The notes beneath the pieces are model-generated. The model was not told where the DNA came from. It made no database searches and saw only the letters and a list, made by a program, of their open reading frames with translations. A stretch of 64,000 bases of DNA from Arbacia lixula (lineage: Eukaryota; Echinodermata; Echinoidea; Arbacioida; Arbaciidae): contig OZ022595.1 of assembly GCA_963669155.1 (NCBI GenBank), positions 19,987,171 to 20,051,170 of the forward strand, written 5' to 3'. This document shows positions 22,263-35,200 of the stretch, one piece after another. Within the stretch, counting starts at the first letter, position 1; every line of letters begins with the position of its first letter. The translations under genes were made by a program, and so were the position numbers.

Positions 22263-22982
22263 AGTCAATTTTTCATTCCTTTTCCGAAGTGATTGAGATA
22301 TCTTTCTGTTCAATCCCTCACTTTGTCATTCTCTTTGAGATTTTCCTTTCCATTTTTCCTCTCTCCCCTTTATCTTCATTGACTATTACTTACATGTTGT
22401 TAGCACATACATGTGATCATTTCGGCAAGTCTCGGAAATGTTATCATGCTGTAGGTATGTGCTATGTGCTTGCCTTTTTGGAGCATTGCAATTTTCCTCT
22501 GAAAAGTTTTTCAAGCCGTTTTCGATGAGTTCATTTATAGCGCCCTCACTCTACTAAACATGTACATGATACACGAGGGCTACACTGCCCTAATCTGACA
22601 AAAGGAAGCAACTGACAAAAGAGACTTTTCTTGTAAATGAGTGAAATGTGTCTGTCACTTGCATTGGCATCAGTGCAACACCACATCATGTTAGATTGAA
22701 TATCTCGCAGCAAGATTAATATTTCTTGTCCAGATTTTAGCCGTATGTAGGGAATGCTGGGTACAATCTTAGAATACCAATAACCCAGATCTAGTGATTT
22801 GTTACTTGCTTCCTTTTGTCAGAGTATGGCAGTACATGTCATCTTGGTTAAACTACAGATCTTGGAAATACAAGTAACTCATGTAATAATGTTATAAAAT
22901 AAAGCTGCAATTCATGCTTGTGTGTTTCTGGTGTATGTGTGTGTGTGTGGGGGGGGGGGGGGGGGGGGATTCTAATCAACCG
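22263..22982. other. Non-coding, with GT/G run
   Basis: There is no gene. A (GT)n stretch followed by a G-run lies at about 22938-22969. The rest is unremarkable. Confidence 0.5.
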
Positions 22983-23120
22983 GACCTTGTTGCAGTTGTA
23001 ACTTGCCATCAATGGTGACTATCATGGTAGCAGCCAATGGGCTTTCAGCTTTACTGCTGTTGCTATGGCAGTTACCATTATTGGCAAGTTACAATAGTGG
23101 AAAACACATGCAACATGGCC
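22983..23120. mobile_element. TTACCATTAATGGTAA-family MITE
   Basis: Its ends carry 'gtaacttgccatcaatgg' and the inverted 'ttaccattattggcaagtta', with 'catggcc' at the right border. It is the same family as 14178-14310, 42528-42684 and 56652-56785. Confidence 0.75.
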
Positions 23121-23589
23121 CTGAATTACTGTCTTTGCTGGAATGTTGGAAGCCTGAAGTAGGTCTCTCAATAGCCAGGAGACTGGTTGGTAAATATACT
23201 TGGTTGAAATACATGTATACCTATATTGAAAATGTGCATTCTCTAATGACATCTTGCAATGTATAATGTATTACACATGTATATTGTCATGTAATATGTA
23301 TGCATACAATGGTTGGTGTTTTAAGTAATTGTTGTATTAAAGTACAGTTTATTAATGTACTGGAAACAGTGAACAGATATGTAAAGCTCTTATAGTATCA
23401 AATTATGAAAACAACAGTACATCATTATGTAGAGCTCCATGCATGTTAGTAGCCAACTAAGCTGCAGTACGGTCCCATGAATCCAGTATGGCCCCTGGTG
23501 TAGAGCAAGTTTCTGAGATGTCTCCTGGAGGCCAGCCATGTTTCATTTCTGTTGAGACTTTAATGCCGACATAAGGTGGTTGGAATTAC

Positions 23590-23822
23590 ATATATCATGT
23601 TATTGTCGTACAGTAAATTTTCATTTTAAAAAATCTTTGTAATTTATGTTGTTAGTTTTCATACTATTAATGAGAACTTTTTGAATATTTATACTGGCAG
23701 AGCAGAGTTGTATAATTTTGTGTTGTACAGTATTTTGATTTGTTTTTACCTTGTAAATTGTCACAATTCAGCTGTATGGCTGCAAAGATGATTTTACTAA
23801 AGCCTGAATTGAATTGAATTGA
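23590..23822 (+). mobile_element. LINE/SINE 3' end with (GAATT)n tail
   Basis: A non-coding 3' segment ends in 'cctgaattgaattgaattga', a pentanucleotide tail typical of some non-LTR elements. A comparable tail in opposite orientation is at 63566-63640. The element is heavily truncated. Confidence 0.55.
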
Positions 23823-25691
23823 GACTTTTCCTGTCTCCAGCAGAACTTGGAGGGGTTTCTTTTATACATCAAACCAGACAGGTGGATCAACTAGTCTTAA
23901 ACTGCATAAGAGCACACTTGCATTCCCACAGCACTGTATATGCCTCATATTTCGCAAGACTAATTCTTTGCGAAGTAGGACTTCTCGGCAATTTTGCGAC
24001 TGGTTAAATTTGCAGTACAAGTAATACATGTGCTCGAGCACGTCATATTCATAATTTCACATGTTGTTGAATTCGTGAATAGTTTAGATTCGCAAAATGT
24101 GCAAAAATAAAAACCCTGCAAAATATATGGCGCATACAGTAGTTTACCACAATCACACCACAAATGAACATAACAAAACACTTTAGTAAATAAACAATAG
24201 GCAAAGTATTTTGAATAAAAATTTATATACATTTGTACATGTTATTTTAATGTTCTGAACACTCAAAAATGATGGAACTTCTGTAAATGCTTGATAATTG
24301 CTGCCTTGTTGATTTCATGTTGGTGTATGCAGTAATAGAAGCTAACCATGCCCAAGGGATACGTCATGCATGTAAACTGGATGTATTTTACCCTCTAAAA
24401 ATATGTGCAACAAAATAATGTCAAAAAAGTTGAATTAATTTTGCACAACAAACCTGCTGCAATGACACTTGTAAATTGCTTTTAAGAACATTATGCAACA
24501 AATGCATTATAAATAAATACTCAGAAATATTGCAATAGATTGGTCAAATTGAAGCCTTTCTCACCAACATTTGGAAAAGTTAACGCACACAACAAGCTTC
24601 CAAAAAAGAGCAACATGATTTGCAACACATGTAATTGTAAATTTCAATATTATGAAAAAAATCATTCAAAAAATTGAACGAATGGTATGATTAACATCTT
24701 GCAACATCAAGGCACTCTGCAGCTTAATTGAGCGTCAATATATTTACAATGAAACATTTACAATGAACTGAGTAGTTTCTATGCCTAGTGTTTAGTCCAC
24801 TAGTAAGAGACAAATTCATAGTTACACCGACAGGCAATCCATTGAATCATAAACTACCAGGATACAGAGTTTTGTTCATGAAGCTGTGTTTGATGACGAA
24901 TGTAGAGATATCTTACAACGGACCCAGAAAAATAATAGCAGCAGGGCTGAGCACATGGTGGAATGTTCTTTCACTACCTTCTTAGAGCTCTCATTGGCTT
25001 CATGCTTTGGGAGACTATGATGAAACTATAGTTTGTATCCTCTCAAGTAAGGCATGAAAAAATTTGGGAGTTTATCCGTGTCAGTACCAAGCAAGGATAA
25101 ACCTGTTCACTTATTGCACATTTCATGCACCTATGGTACCGAGTGGAAAAAAAATTAGTACATAACATTGGCTGCATGTTGAGCACAGATATCTGTAGAT
25201 TAAAGAGCTACATTCTACCCTATTCCACTGCATCTTTAAGATTTTCTGGTGACTAAACTAGTTGCCAAAAAGAATATGGGCAAGCTTCACTAATCAACAG
25301 GGCTCAGCTATGGAGGAAAGGTGATAGAACATTCATACAAAGGCATTTATATAGGGCCATTCAAAGGGTTACCCCAACCTGCAATGCTATAAGCCAAGGT
25401 GGAATTGTAGCATTTTCTTACTTTGCTCGTGGAGGGAGAATATTGAGAGAGAATCGTATCAGCAAATTTCTTTCATTTGAGCATATCTCAGTAGACTTTG
25501 AATTGAGAGTTTGAGACGATGAAAGAAGCTGAGGACAAACAACAGATCGACACTTTAACAGGACATGGAAAAACAAACCAATTCACTGAGTTAAATCTTT
25601 GGAACGGGCTTGAAAGTCTGAAATACGGTAACAATGGCATGGACTCAAGGATTGAATTAAAGTTCTAGCCAGAAAACTGGCAGCACTGCGA
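23823..25691. other. No recognised feature
   Basis: AT-rich intergenic DNA, possibly including the 3' UTR of the leftward BED/hAT-derived gene. No gene, RNA or clear repeat is seen. Confidence 0.5.
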
Positions 25692-28600
25692 TTATGAGAG
25701 GATGGACCAGTTTTTATTGAGGAAGATGAGCGCTCCTGCCGTGTCCACCTCCAACAGCGCCCTCTTGAGATCCATTGTGGATGTGCCGTTCATGATGTCA
25801 CACCAAGGCTGGGCCACGGCGGGCACTGCCAGGTAGCAGCGAGCGATCTTAGACAGCTCAGGAAACTTGCCCTGGTTCATTCGCCACCAGTCTAGAGGGC
25901 ACATGTCCCTGGAGAGCGGTGGGTAGGACAGGTACGTCGTCACCTCTGCTTCTGTTGACTCTGGCTTGCTGTTGAACTCATCCTCCCCAAACAGACAGAG
26001 GAACGGCGACACGCTATTGGCTGCGCTGTCCTCGGACTCTGGTGCTGAATGGGCGGAGTTGGCTGCCACGAGCTGCTTGAGGGCATCGATGACGTCCAGC
26101 TTGTCCTCGTCGGCGATGAATTTGAGCTGCTTGAAGCGGGGGTCGAGGAGGGCAGACAGCATGGTGACCGATGAGGGCATGATGGCATTCAGGTCCCACT
26201 TGTCACGCACCTGCAGGGGGAAACATGACGTAAGAATCTCTTTTTAAGTACGAGGGGAGAAGAGTCACACTTCAGTAACGAAAAAGAGTGAATGACAGAC
26301 ATCAACACAACAACATTCAAGTCCCATTTGTCTCATACCTGCAGTGAAAAATATGATAATAACAATAATTTTTTAATTACATGCAGAAGGGGAATAGCCA
26401 CTATATCAAAGCAAGAGAATGCAGCTGGACAGAAGTTATAATTAACAAGGCATTAGCAATATTGTGTCTCGCCCACTTGCGAAAATAACCAGAAATATCG
26501 CGATCTCCGTTGCTACGCAAAAGAATTGTATCCCTGGCTGATTGTGAAATATCTGCCATAGAATGTAACATTCCATAAATGAGAAGGGCTATTTCACGCA
26601 ATGCTACTTCCTCTATCTACTCCCCCTCCCCCACCTTCCCCCTTCTTTGAGATGGAATAAAAAGCCTCCACCAAGTTCTATTAGATTAGACAAAGACAAA
26701 ACAGGATGATAATCAGTTGCACAATAGAGGAGGTACCCCAGTGCATCTCTGACCCAAGTTAGGTTGTAATCCAAGCAACCTATGTGAAGTTATTTGTCAA
26801 AAGAGAGTCTTGCAGGTAAACTTTAACGTATGACCTCAAATGACCTTTGACCTTATCCTGTGACCTCCAACAGCACCATAACATGAAGGTACCCCCAGTG
26901 CATCTATGACCCAAGTTAGGTTGTAATCCAAGCAACCTATGTGAAGTTATTTGTCAAAAGAGAGTCTTGCAGGTAAACTTTAACGTATGACCTCAAATGA
27001 CCTTTGACCTTATCCTGTGACCTCCAACAGCACCATAACATGAAGGTACCCCCAGTGCATCTATGACCCAAGTTAGGTTGTAATCCAAGCAACCTATGTG
27101 AAGTTATTTGTCAAAAGAGAGTCTTGCAGGTAAACTTTAACGTATGACCTCAAATGACCTTTGACCTTATCCTGTGACCTCCAACAGCACCATAACATGA
27201 AGGTACCCCCAGTGCATCTATGACCCAAGTTAGGTTGTAATCCAAGCAACCTATGTGAAGTTATTTGTCAAAAGAGAGTCTTGCAGGTAAACTTTAACGT
27301 ATGACCTCAAATGACCTTTGACCTTATCCTGTGACCTCCAACGGTACCATAACATGAAGGTACCCCCAGTGCATCTATGACCCAAGTTAGGTTGTAATCC
27401 AAGCAACCTATGTGAAGTTATTTGTCAAAAGAGAGTCTTGCAGGTAAACTTTAACATATGACCTCAAATGACCTTTGACCTTATCCTGTGACCTCCAACG
27501 GCACCATAACATGAAGGTACCCCCAGTGCATCTATGACCCAAGTTAGGTTATAATCCAAGCAACCCATGTGAAGTTATTTGTCAAAAGAGAGTCTTGCAG
27601 GTAAACTTTAACGTATGACCTCAAATGACCTTTGACCTTATCCTGTGACCTCCAACGGTACCATAACATGAAGGTACCCCCAGTGCATCTATGACCCAAG
27701 TTAGGTTGTAATCCAAGCAATCCATGTGAAGTTATTTGTCAAAAGAGAGTCTTGCAGGTAAACTTTAACGTATGACCTCAAATGACCTTTGACCTTATCC
27801 TGTGACCTCCAACGGTACCATAACATGAAGGTACCCCTAGTGCATCTATGACCCAAGTTAGGTTGTAATCCAAGCAACCTATGTGAAGTTATTTGTCAAA
27901 AGAGAGTCTTGCAGGTAAACTTTAACATTTGTGACGGACGACGGACGACGGACGACGGACGACGGACAACGGACGGACGACGGATGGACGCCATTTGGAT
28001 CCCTTAGTCTCGCCTTCACCTCCGGTGGGCGAGACAAAAATGGCACCTGAGCATTCAAATCCCAACAAATCAAAGTAACAGACTAAATTAATCTAATAAA
28101 AACTGTTGACAAAGTTCTGCATTTGTAAGTGATGAGAGTGAGGTGGCATTCAAAGCCCACTTGTCACTAGTTTTGTACCCCTATGAACTCATTGATTCAG
28201 TCTTATGTAAACTGGGTTGGCCCATGAATGAGCTTGTACTGCTGTTCCTTGGGGCATGTCTAAAGATAATACAACTAATACAAATATTTACACATGACAT
28301 GAACATCATAGACACAAACAAAACATATTTTATGAATTAAATTGAAATGTTTTGAACTGAAACTGAACAACACAGATCACTCAATGCTCTCAGCATTCCT
28401 TTCAGTTTTCGGCCTACCTCTTTAGCGATGAAGCTGAGGAATTCGCTGATGATGGATCCATCATCCTCCCGGCCCTCGCAGTGCTGCAGCATGCTGTGGA
28501 CCACTGGCAGCAGACAGGCCACTGACCCGCTCTTCTGGTCACTCAGCACGGTCAGCGCTGCCCTCAGGATCTGAAGGGACTGCACCAGCTGAGTAGCATT

Positions 28601-31600
28601 CTCCCAGGTCTCTTCCTGGATGTACATCAGATGGTTCTTCTCATCCACCGCCTTCACAGACTCAATCTGCTCTCGTAGGGCTACGGCCTGTGTTCAAGTA
28701 AATGTTAATCAGGTGATGTTTCAGGAAATAAGGATAAAGCTTTCAAAACATCTTCTTTCTTATCATACACTCATTTGGTACAATAAACAACTTGCTCATG
28801 TTGAACACCCCAAGCAGTATTAATAGCTTTACCCAGCATTACTGGTGACAAAAAAATAACTCGAAGCTTAATAGCTTTGATATCTTTCATCTGACTTTCC
28901 CCCAAATGCATGCTCCTCTGAAACTATGCTCTATGCAGCGCTCCATTCAAACAGTCTGGAGATGTAATTCTTGCACATGTGGCTGTGAGTACCAGGCACG
29001 TGCTAGTGTCAAATAAACTTATTGGTATTTCAAAAATCATTAAAATCAAAGTTTATTTCTGCACAGGTACCTTTTTCAGCATGTCTAGGATAGCGAGCCA
29101 CGAGCCTTTGAAGTTGTCCACCAACTCGATGGTGACCTTGCTCTCCTCCTTAGCCTTCTGCAACAGGAGTCTTGCGTCTTCATTATGCATGAGATATGTG
29201 ATCATCTTGACCATCTCGTCACACGTCTCCTTCACGTTGACCACCTGTAGAGCCAGCTCCACACACTGCTCCAGCTTCTCGGCCGCACAGCTCATGCTGT
29301 CACATAGCAACGAGCCTCCGATGCGGCCGATCTGCGTTCCCTTCAGCATGCCCTGGCGGTTGATGACGGCCGTGATGCTCTCCAGGGACAGCTGGTACTG
29401 GCTGAGCAGGTTGCGGATGCAGAGGCTGAGTTCACTGCAGGAAGGCTTGGGGCCAACGCGGTCCGTGCCCAGCACCCAGGTCTCCCTGTTCCATTGATGC
29501 GTCAGGTAGTGGATGGAGACCGTCATGTAGTTGCCCTGGTCACGCCCTTTCCACACCTCGTACATCAGACCAAAGTTCTTGGCGTCTTTGTGCAGACAGA
29601 TTTTTAGCTTTTCCTACACAGATTGGGAAGGAAATAAAGAATATCTTAAAACGATTAATAAATTGCGTGGAAATTACAAATTTCTATTTCATAATGAAAA
29701 TATATATTTTTTTTACAAGGGGGGGGGGGGGAGAGAGAACAGTGACAGAGCAAGGTTTATGAAAAGTGTGAGTAAATAACTTTGATTGAGAGTGTAGATC
29801 TAATTTTTTCCCAGGTCCATACAAGCACTTAGACTAGCACAAAGCAAAGTATAGGAATAAGTTGTATTTTGTTTATTTTTGGTGATGATGCAAAAAAAAA
29901 AAATAACACAGGACATACAAGTCACGCCATACGCTAGTCCTGTTGGGTCATTCTGTCTGAGACGTTCGTAGCTCGGCAAGGAGCTGCTCAGAGGGCGAGT
30001 GAGAAAGAGAGAAAATAGAGTGGAGGATGTAGGAATCAAAGTATTCCTTTCAAGAGGTTAACTCTGAAAAGATCACATACAGTTAAACCTGTCTTAGTGG
30101 CCACCTATCTATAGCAGCCAACCTGTCTATAGTGGCCACTAAAATAATTCCCCCGGAGAGATCATGTGTTAAAGAACCTGTCTATAGCAGCCACCTGTCT
30201 ATAAAGGCCACAATTTTTGTTTCCATTGGGTGGCCACTCTAGACAGGTTTCACTGTACATAAAAAGTTACAAGGTAAAACTGACCTGTGCCTCCTCGTAC
30301 TTGAGCATCAGCATCTCCTGAGCGATGTTGACTGGCAGCATGGCATAGCCCGGCTCTAAGGCCTGTAGGAACCTGCTGAATCCCTCATCCTCCACCGTAC
30401 TCAACGGCAGCAAGCCTTGGGCTAGCAGCATCACCAGGTGAGAGTTCACAAATAGCGCCCTCTCCGGCCCGCACACTACAGCCTTCTGTGTGAAGGTCGA
30501 TGAGGTGGATGGCGCGGGGGATGTAGACCCAGCGGAGTTGCGGACCAGGGTCTTTGGTGCAGGGGACCCGCTGACGCCAAGACGGAATTGTGGGATGGGC
30601 TTTGGCGCGCGGACTCTGCGCCCCGTCTTCCATTCTCCTGCTTCTTTGTAGATTCTGGCAGACGGGCCAACGACCTGCATTTCATCAATAGTCAAGAAAG
30701 TCAGTCTATCAATCATGCTCACAGCTGTACAGTCAAACTACATGTAATAAATAACTTTCATATCAAATCGACACAATCAAAATGACCACCAAATCATCTT
30801 TTTAATATTTTCCCAGAATAATTTTTCAGATTTCTCCAAATTACTACACTGTCATTTCAAGATGTCATAAATATCAATTACCATCCAATCCTTCTCTTAT
30901 CTCAGCTTCTAGCTATCACATTTTTACAGTGACGTTGTGGGAACTCAATAGACTGAAGCCCACACTGTCACAAGTCGTATATACATGTATTTCAATTTCT
31001 TAGAATTAATCTTAGCACACACAAAAAGAAAAAGTCTACCTGGTACTGCACAGAATATCAGATACAGTAATTGATACCTTTGTTTTGATGAAAAAAAAAA
31101 GAAGAGCAGTCCACAAGTATCAATTATTTTCAACTTTGTCCTCTCTAATAAAATAATTTTTGAGAAGTTTGATAACCTGTGAGTGTGATGGCATGGGTTT
31201 GACAGTGACTTTGATGTGGAATAGACTATAAAAGCTGAAATGAAGCAAGTTTGAGACAGAACCAGAGTCAAGGTCTATATTTATTGATCAAAATTTAAAA
31301 GTCAAAATTAGACTTGTTGACTTTATTAAACTTGGCATAAACTGAACATTAGTCTACCTGTTTTTAATCAAAATTCATCATAACCTCGGTCATTTAAACG
31401 AGACTTTGTCCTGGTCTTGGGATCAAACACTTTATCAGCTAGGCATGCAGCCGGCAGCTAGAGGTCTATTTAGAAAATATAGACTTTAAATTAGGAATTC
31501 TACTTGTTCATATTTTGGTAGTGGTAAATTTAACGCTAATAGTAACAGATACGGCTCTCCGGCCTACTTTGTAATAATTCGCTCAAGTCTTGCACAGCAA

Positions 31601-32286
31601 TAGGCCACAACATCACCCATCATTTGCATTGTTCAATACACACGCACATCACATGCACACCACACAAGTTGCCCCGGTTATCTCGTCTGCTCTTTGAATG
31701 TTGTTACTGTGTAATTTACTGCGACCAGCCCGCTCACTGCTCCCGCTGCGCGGGAGCAGTCCCGGGGCTACTGTGTAATAAGATAGCGGCGATAAAATGT
31801 GTACAAAGTCAATGGGAAAATGCTTACGAACAGAGGGCGCGATTACGCCTTTTCTCCTCTCTCTCACTTTCCAAATAACAAGCTAGATGTATTTCTAAGA
31901 TTTTCCCATTTAAAGCACATTATTACATCCAAAACAACATTTCGTCCAAGAGATAATGAATTGATTCACATCCACGGCAATCGAGCGATAACTTATACCG
32001 ATTTTCAAATGATATAAATTGGATTTTTATTCGATATCACGTCGTAGTCCGATAGCAAAAATCCGGCGCTTACCTCGAATTCTTGCATTTGGTGCGCAGC
32101 AGTCAGATGATAACGCAAGTTTGTCGTACCGCCAGTGTACTTCATGGTTTTGTTGCAAATAGTACATCGCGCGATCTTTGCATCCATGTCGCAGACAATA
32201 TATTGCCATACTTGAGACCGGCTAGGTTTACTAGCACTTTTCCCCGATGTTTTCGGCATCTTTGCTGGACTTTTCCCATCCTCCAT
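25692..32286 (-). CDS. BED-finger, hAT-transposase-derived protein (ZBED-like), 5 exons
   Basis: Exons on the minus strand are 32286-32074, 30674-30285, 29613-29071, 28687-28418 and 26210-25692. All introns are phase 0 and GT-AG. The total is 1935 bp (644 aa). Residues 24-65 form a BED zinc finger (W27, C41-x2-C44, H60-x4-H65). Residues 160-170 (LPLSTVEDEGF) match the conserved hAT/ZBED segment. LLDPRFK lies at 493-499, and the C-terminal dimerisation block has WW at 580-581 followed by FPELSKIARCYLAVPA and LIFLNKN. At the place of the usual T-T-D-x-W the sequence reads LMYEVW (E220), and no T-D-N-A-x-N motif is found where expected. I infer a nuclear DNA-binding protein domesticated from a hAT transposase. 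Its target is unknown. An alternative is an ageing transposon copy, but the intact frame over five exons argues against that. Confidence 0.88.
26211..26727. other. Intron of the ZBED-like gene, left of the satellite
   Basis: This is intronic DNA between the acceptor of the last exon and the 157-bp array. About 26440-26600 has sharper base composition but no coding support. Confidence 0.4.
26728..27930. repeat. 157-bp satellite array (about 7.6 copies)
   Basis: The word 'gacccaagttagg' recurs exactly every 157 bp at 26751, 26908, 27065, 27222, 27379, 27536, 27693 and 27850, with only a few differences between units. Seven units contain four TGACCT half-sites, including TGACCTTTGACCT (first at 26841-26853). 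The array lies in the last intron of the ZBED-like gene. Confidence 0.97.
27931..28042. repeat. GACGGAC microsatellite and element end
   Basis: Heptanucleotide copies (GACGGAC) run to about 27990. They are followed by 'ccatttggatcccttagtct' and a short palindrome 'tctcgccttcacctccgg...gggcgaga'. This probably forms the right end of the mobile unit that contains the satellite. Confidence 0.75.
30079..30257. mobile_element. MITE-like repeat with 'aaacctgtct...agacaggttt' ends
   Basis: The outer segments 'cagttaaacctgtcttagtg' and 'agacaggtttcactgta' are inverted. Internal 'ctgtctatagtggccac' words repeat. It lies in an intron of the ZBED-like gene, about 30 bp downstream of the exon 2 donor. 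Confidence 0.75.
31736..31760. repeat. GC-rich perfect hairpin
   Basis: ACTGCTCCCGC and GCGGGAGCAGT pair over 11 bp around a 3-nt loop, in intron 1 of the ZBED-like gene. Confidence 0.7.
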
Positions 32287-35200
32287 AGCAGAAACTTTTG
32301 AGAGTTTTCGTAGGATTATCGATCAAGTTACCGATGTGTCGGCTTCCCGCGTCTGGATATCTTATCGGACGTGATCACTCGATTGGCATTCGCCTTCTAC
32401 ACGAAGTAAACCACGCTATGCATCGCGAATGCGAGCTACACAAAAGATCAAAGTTCATGCTATCGTCTACCTTTCTCTCGACAATAGAGGGACGATATCG
32501 ATTTTCCTCTGTCGTCTGCTACAGCTTCGAGCCAGGGGAAAAATATCGTCCTCTTTATTTTTTTCTTTCATTCCATTTTCTTTCTGTCTCCATTCAGTAT
32601 TCATTCGTTTTCTCTCTACTTATATTGGACGATGTAAGTAGAATCAAAGCATAGAACTGAACGAGAAAAATAAATCCTTTGTTTACAAGTATGCACTTAC
32701 CATGTGATACTAGTTACATGTACATGTATATACTTTGCACACATCTCATTGTGTATTTCTAGATGAGTGTGTAGTACATTACCTCACTCTCCAAATTTTC
32801 AGCCCTAAAGTGATTGTATCACAAGGGTGCTAACAATTCCAGGTTTTGATTGTTTGTAAGTGTGTATGAGTGTGTGTTGGTGTAAACTTACAAGAGCTAC
32901 ATTTCATTGTTTTATAACATTACAACAGAATGACAGCCTCGTCGATGCTATGGAAGACGGTTCATAGGGAAAACAGAGGGGGAACTCCCAACTCTCCAAG
33001 AAAGTATACATAGACCAAACGCAGGGAGACATGGCATTAATTTCTTCTCTTTTTATTTGATTTGATTTCACATGAAGGTAATACATATACAGTATATTTT
33101 GATAATTACTTTTGTCTGCATGATGCGATACATGATGAATAGTAGTAGCCAGGAGTTGAAATGTACCCAACTCACATGGCTACATTATACACTATTCACC
33201 CTCATTTCTATCCAAACAAGGCAAGGTGCTTCTTGCTAAAATGTCCATAATGGTTCAAAATACAAGTAGCAGTCCACTCCTGTTAAAACGAATTGCTTAG
33301 GGGACCTAGCCAAGAAGCTTGTTATAAAGAAATCTTGCTATAATCATAACTGAACACTAGGATTTGCACATGCATTGTTTTAAATCATAATAATTATTGT
33401 TGTAACAAAATCTAGTATCCATGCTTGTTATAACAGGAGTAGTCTGCATATAGCCAGCGAAACATAACCACAGAATTGCAAGAGCAAAATATCTTGTGTT
33501 GTCCTGCAGGTACAAATGCTTGGCAATTATTAGTAGTCCCTTTAAGATCTAAATGTGAAGAATCACTTAGACCACCTTACAAGACAAAGGGCATGGGCAT
33601 CTCCATGGTGATATGACACATGGATGATTCACATCCTGTATACAAAATTATCAATTTGTGTGCCAAACAAACGGGAGTTCTATGGGAATCTGTGTGTATT
33701 ACTAATGCAACAAATACTTCCACGGCAGGCAAACTGTTAAGTCTATCTATCTACGTGCCACATCCGGAGACGTAGGCTGACGCTGACCCGCTGACTGTTT
33801 AAGTACACATGAAATGAAGGGATATTTTGGAGCTATCAAACTTCCCTCTGTATAAATTTGGCAGGCAAGCATATCATTCATTCAAATCACTTTTATATGA
33901 GAACAAAGCCTGGAACAACTTTGATGTGAAGGAGTGAGAGGGGAGGGGGGAGAGGGGTGATCTAAGAAGCAAATAAGCAGAGCAAAAGTAGAGTTACCGG
34001 TATTTAGACAATATCAACATCCTTTCATTAACAGTGACAGGTATTTGTCTATACATAGTTAATGTCTAATATCTTGACACAAGGCTTTTGAGGATGAAGT
34101 GGTGTTAATAACCCATACACTTGAAAACAATATCAACTCTGACCTTAATCTATGAGCTAATTATTAAAACCAACCACTATTGATTCATTAAAATTAAACT
34201 TTTTGAAACAAAAAGTCAACAAATTTGATAGTTTATAATCAAGCAAATTTGTATGCTGTGGTAACTACCAAAAATAAATTAAGGATTGCATCATTACTGG
34301 TACTAACAAGTACAAAAAATCAATGAAAGGAACATTTTTGGTACACATTTCAATCCATAGTTTTACCTAGGTTCAATCAATTGATGATCTTTCTTCTCCT
34401 TTTTAATAAAGATGGGTCAATAGCTTGTACATTGTCTTACCTCATTTCTATCAGATACACAAATTGGAATAAACCTCGGCTTCCAAACAGACATGACAAT
34501 GAAAACATAAAACTAATGCTGAATGGATTTTAAAGATCAGACATGCTGAAGGGTGCAAGAGGCCCTCTCTCCCCTGATAATTCCGTTAACCCATTCTTTA
34601 CAGAGCCAACATATTTGCAGGCTGCTTTTTCCATTCAGATACTGAGCAGCACGACTCCCATGTAATCTGCTGTATTGGCAATACACAACAGGTATGAATA
34701 AAGTTCAAATTCATATAAAGTGTAATTAAGCCACACCCCTTTGCTTACTGCAAATTTTAATATTCTAACCGGACCAGGGTTCACGAAGTGTGGAAATCTA
34801 ACCGTGAGCATACGGTTAAGAGCTCGTGTATGTATCTGAACATGAACGAGGGCAGAGGGGTACATTACTGCATATGCAATTTTGGCACTCACAATATATT
34901 TCTACATAAGAATGAGCACCGTTAACAGAGCATTAGTCAATGAACTATGAAAGTCACAAAAACGTTAACACTTTGTGACTGCCTACCACAAAACCACCAA
35001 AGAGGTTTGTAAGTATGAAGTCAGATTTTACAAATGGGAATTCTTTTGTAAGCTCTTATTTTTACAAAGTTTTGGAAGTTTGTATCTATTCAAGCACATT
35101 GATTCAAATTATATTGTCTGTGGTGAATACAAGATGAATAGACTATTTGCATTATGTATGCAAATTGTATGCACATAGCTCCGGCAATACATTACTAATG

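Noticed and set aside
26401..26601. Minus-strand open frame in the last ZBED-like intron
   Set aside because: It has no splice sites that keep frame with the neighbouring exons and no homology. The exons flanking the intron already join cleanly.
26728..27930. Possible CRISPR array because of regular 157-bp spacing
   Set aside because: The whole unit is repeated with no variable spacers, and the context is a eukaryotic intron. It is a satellite.
32298..32654. Plus-strand open frame just upstream of the ZBED-like gene
   Set aside because: Hydrophobic low-complexity translation with no family resemblance. It overlaps the likely promoter region.
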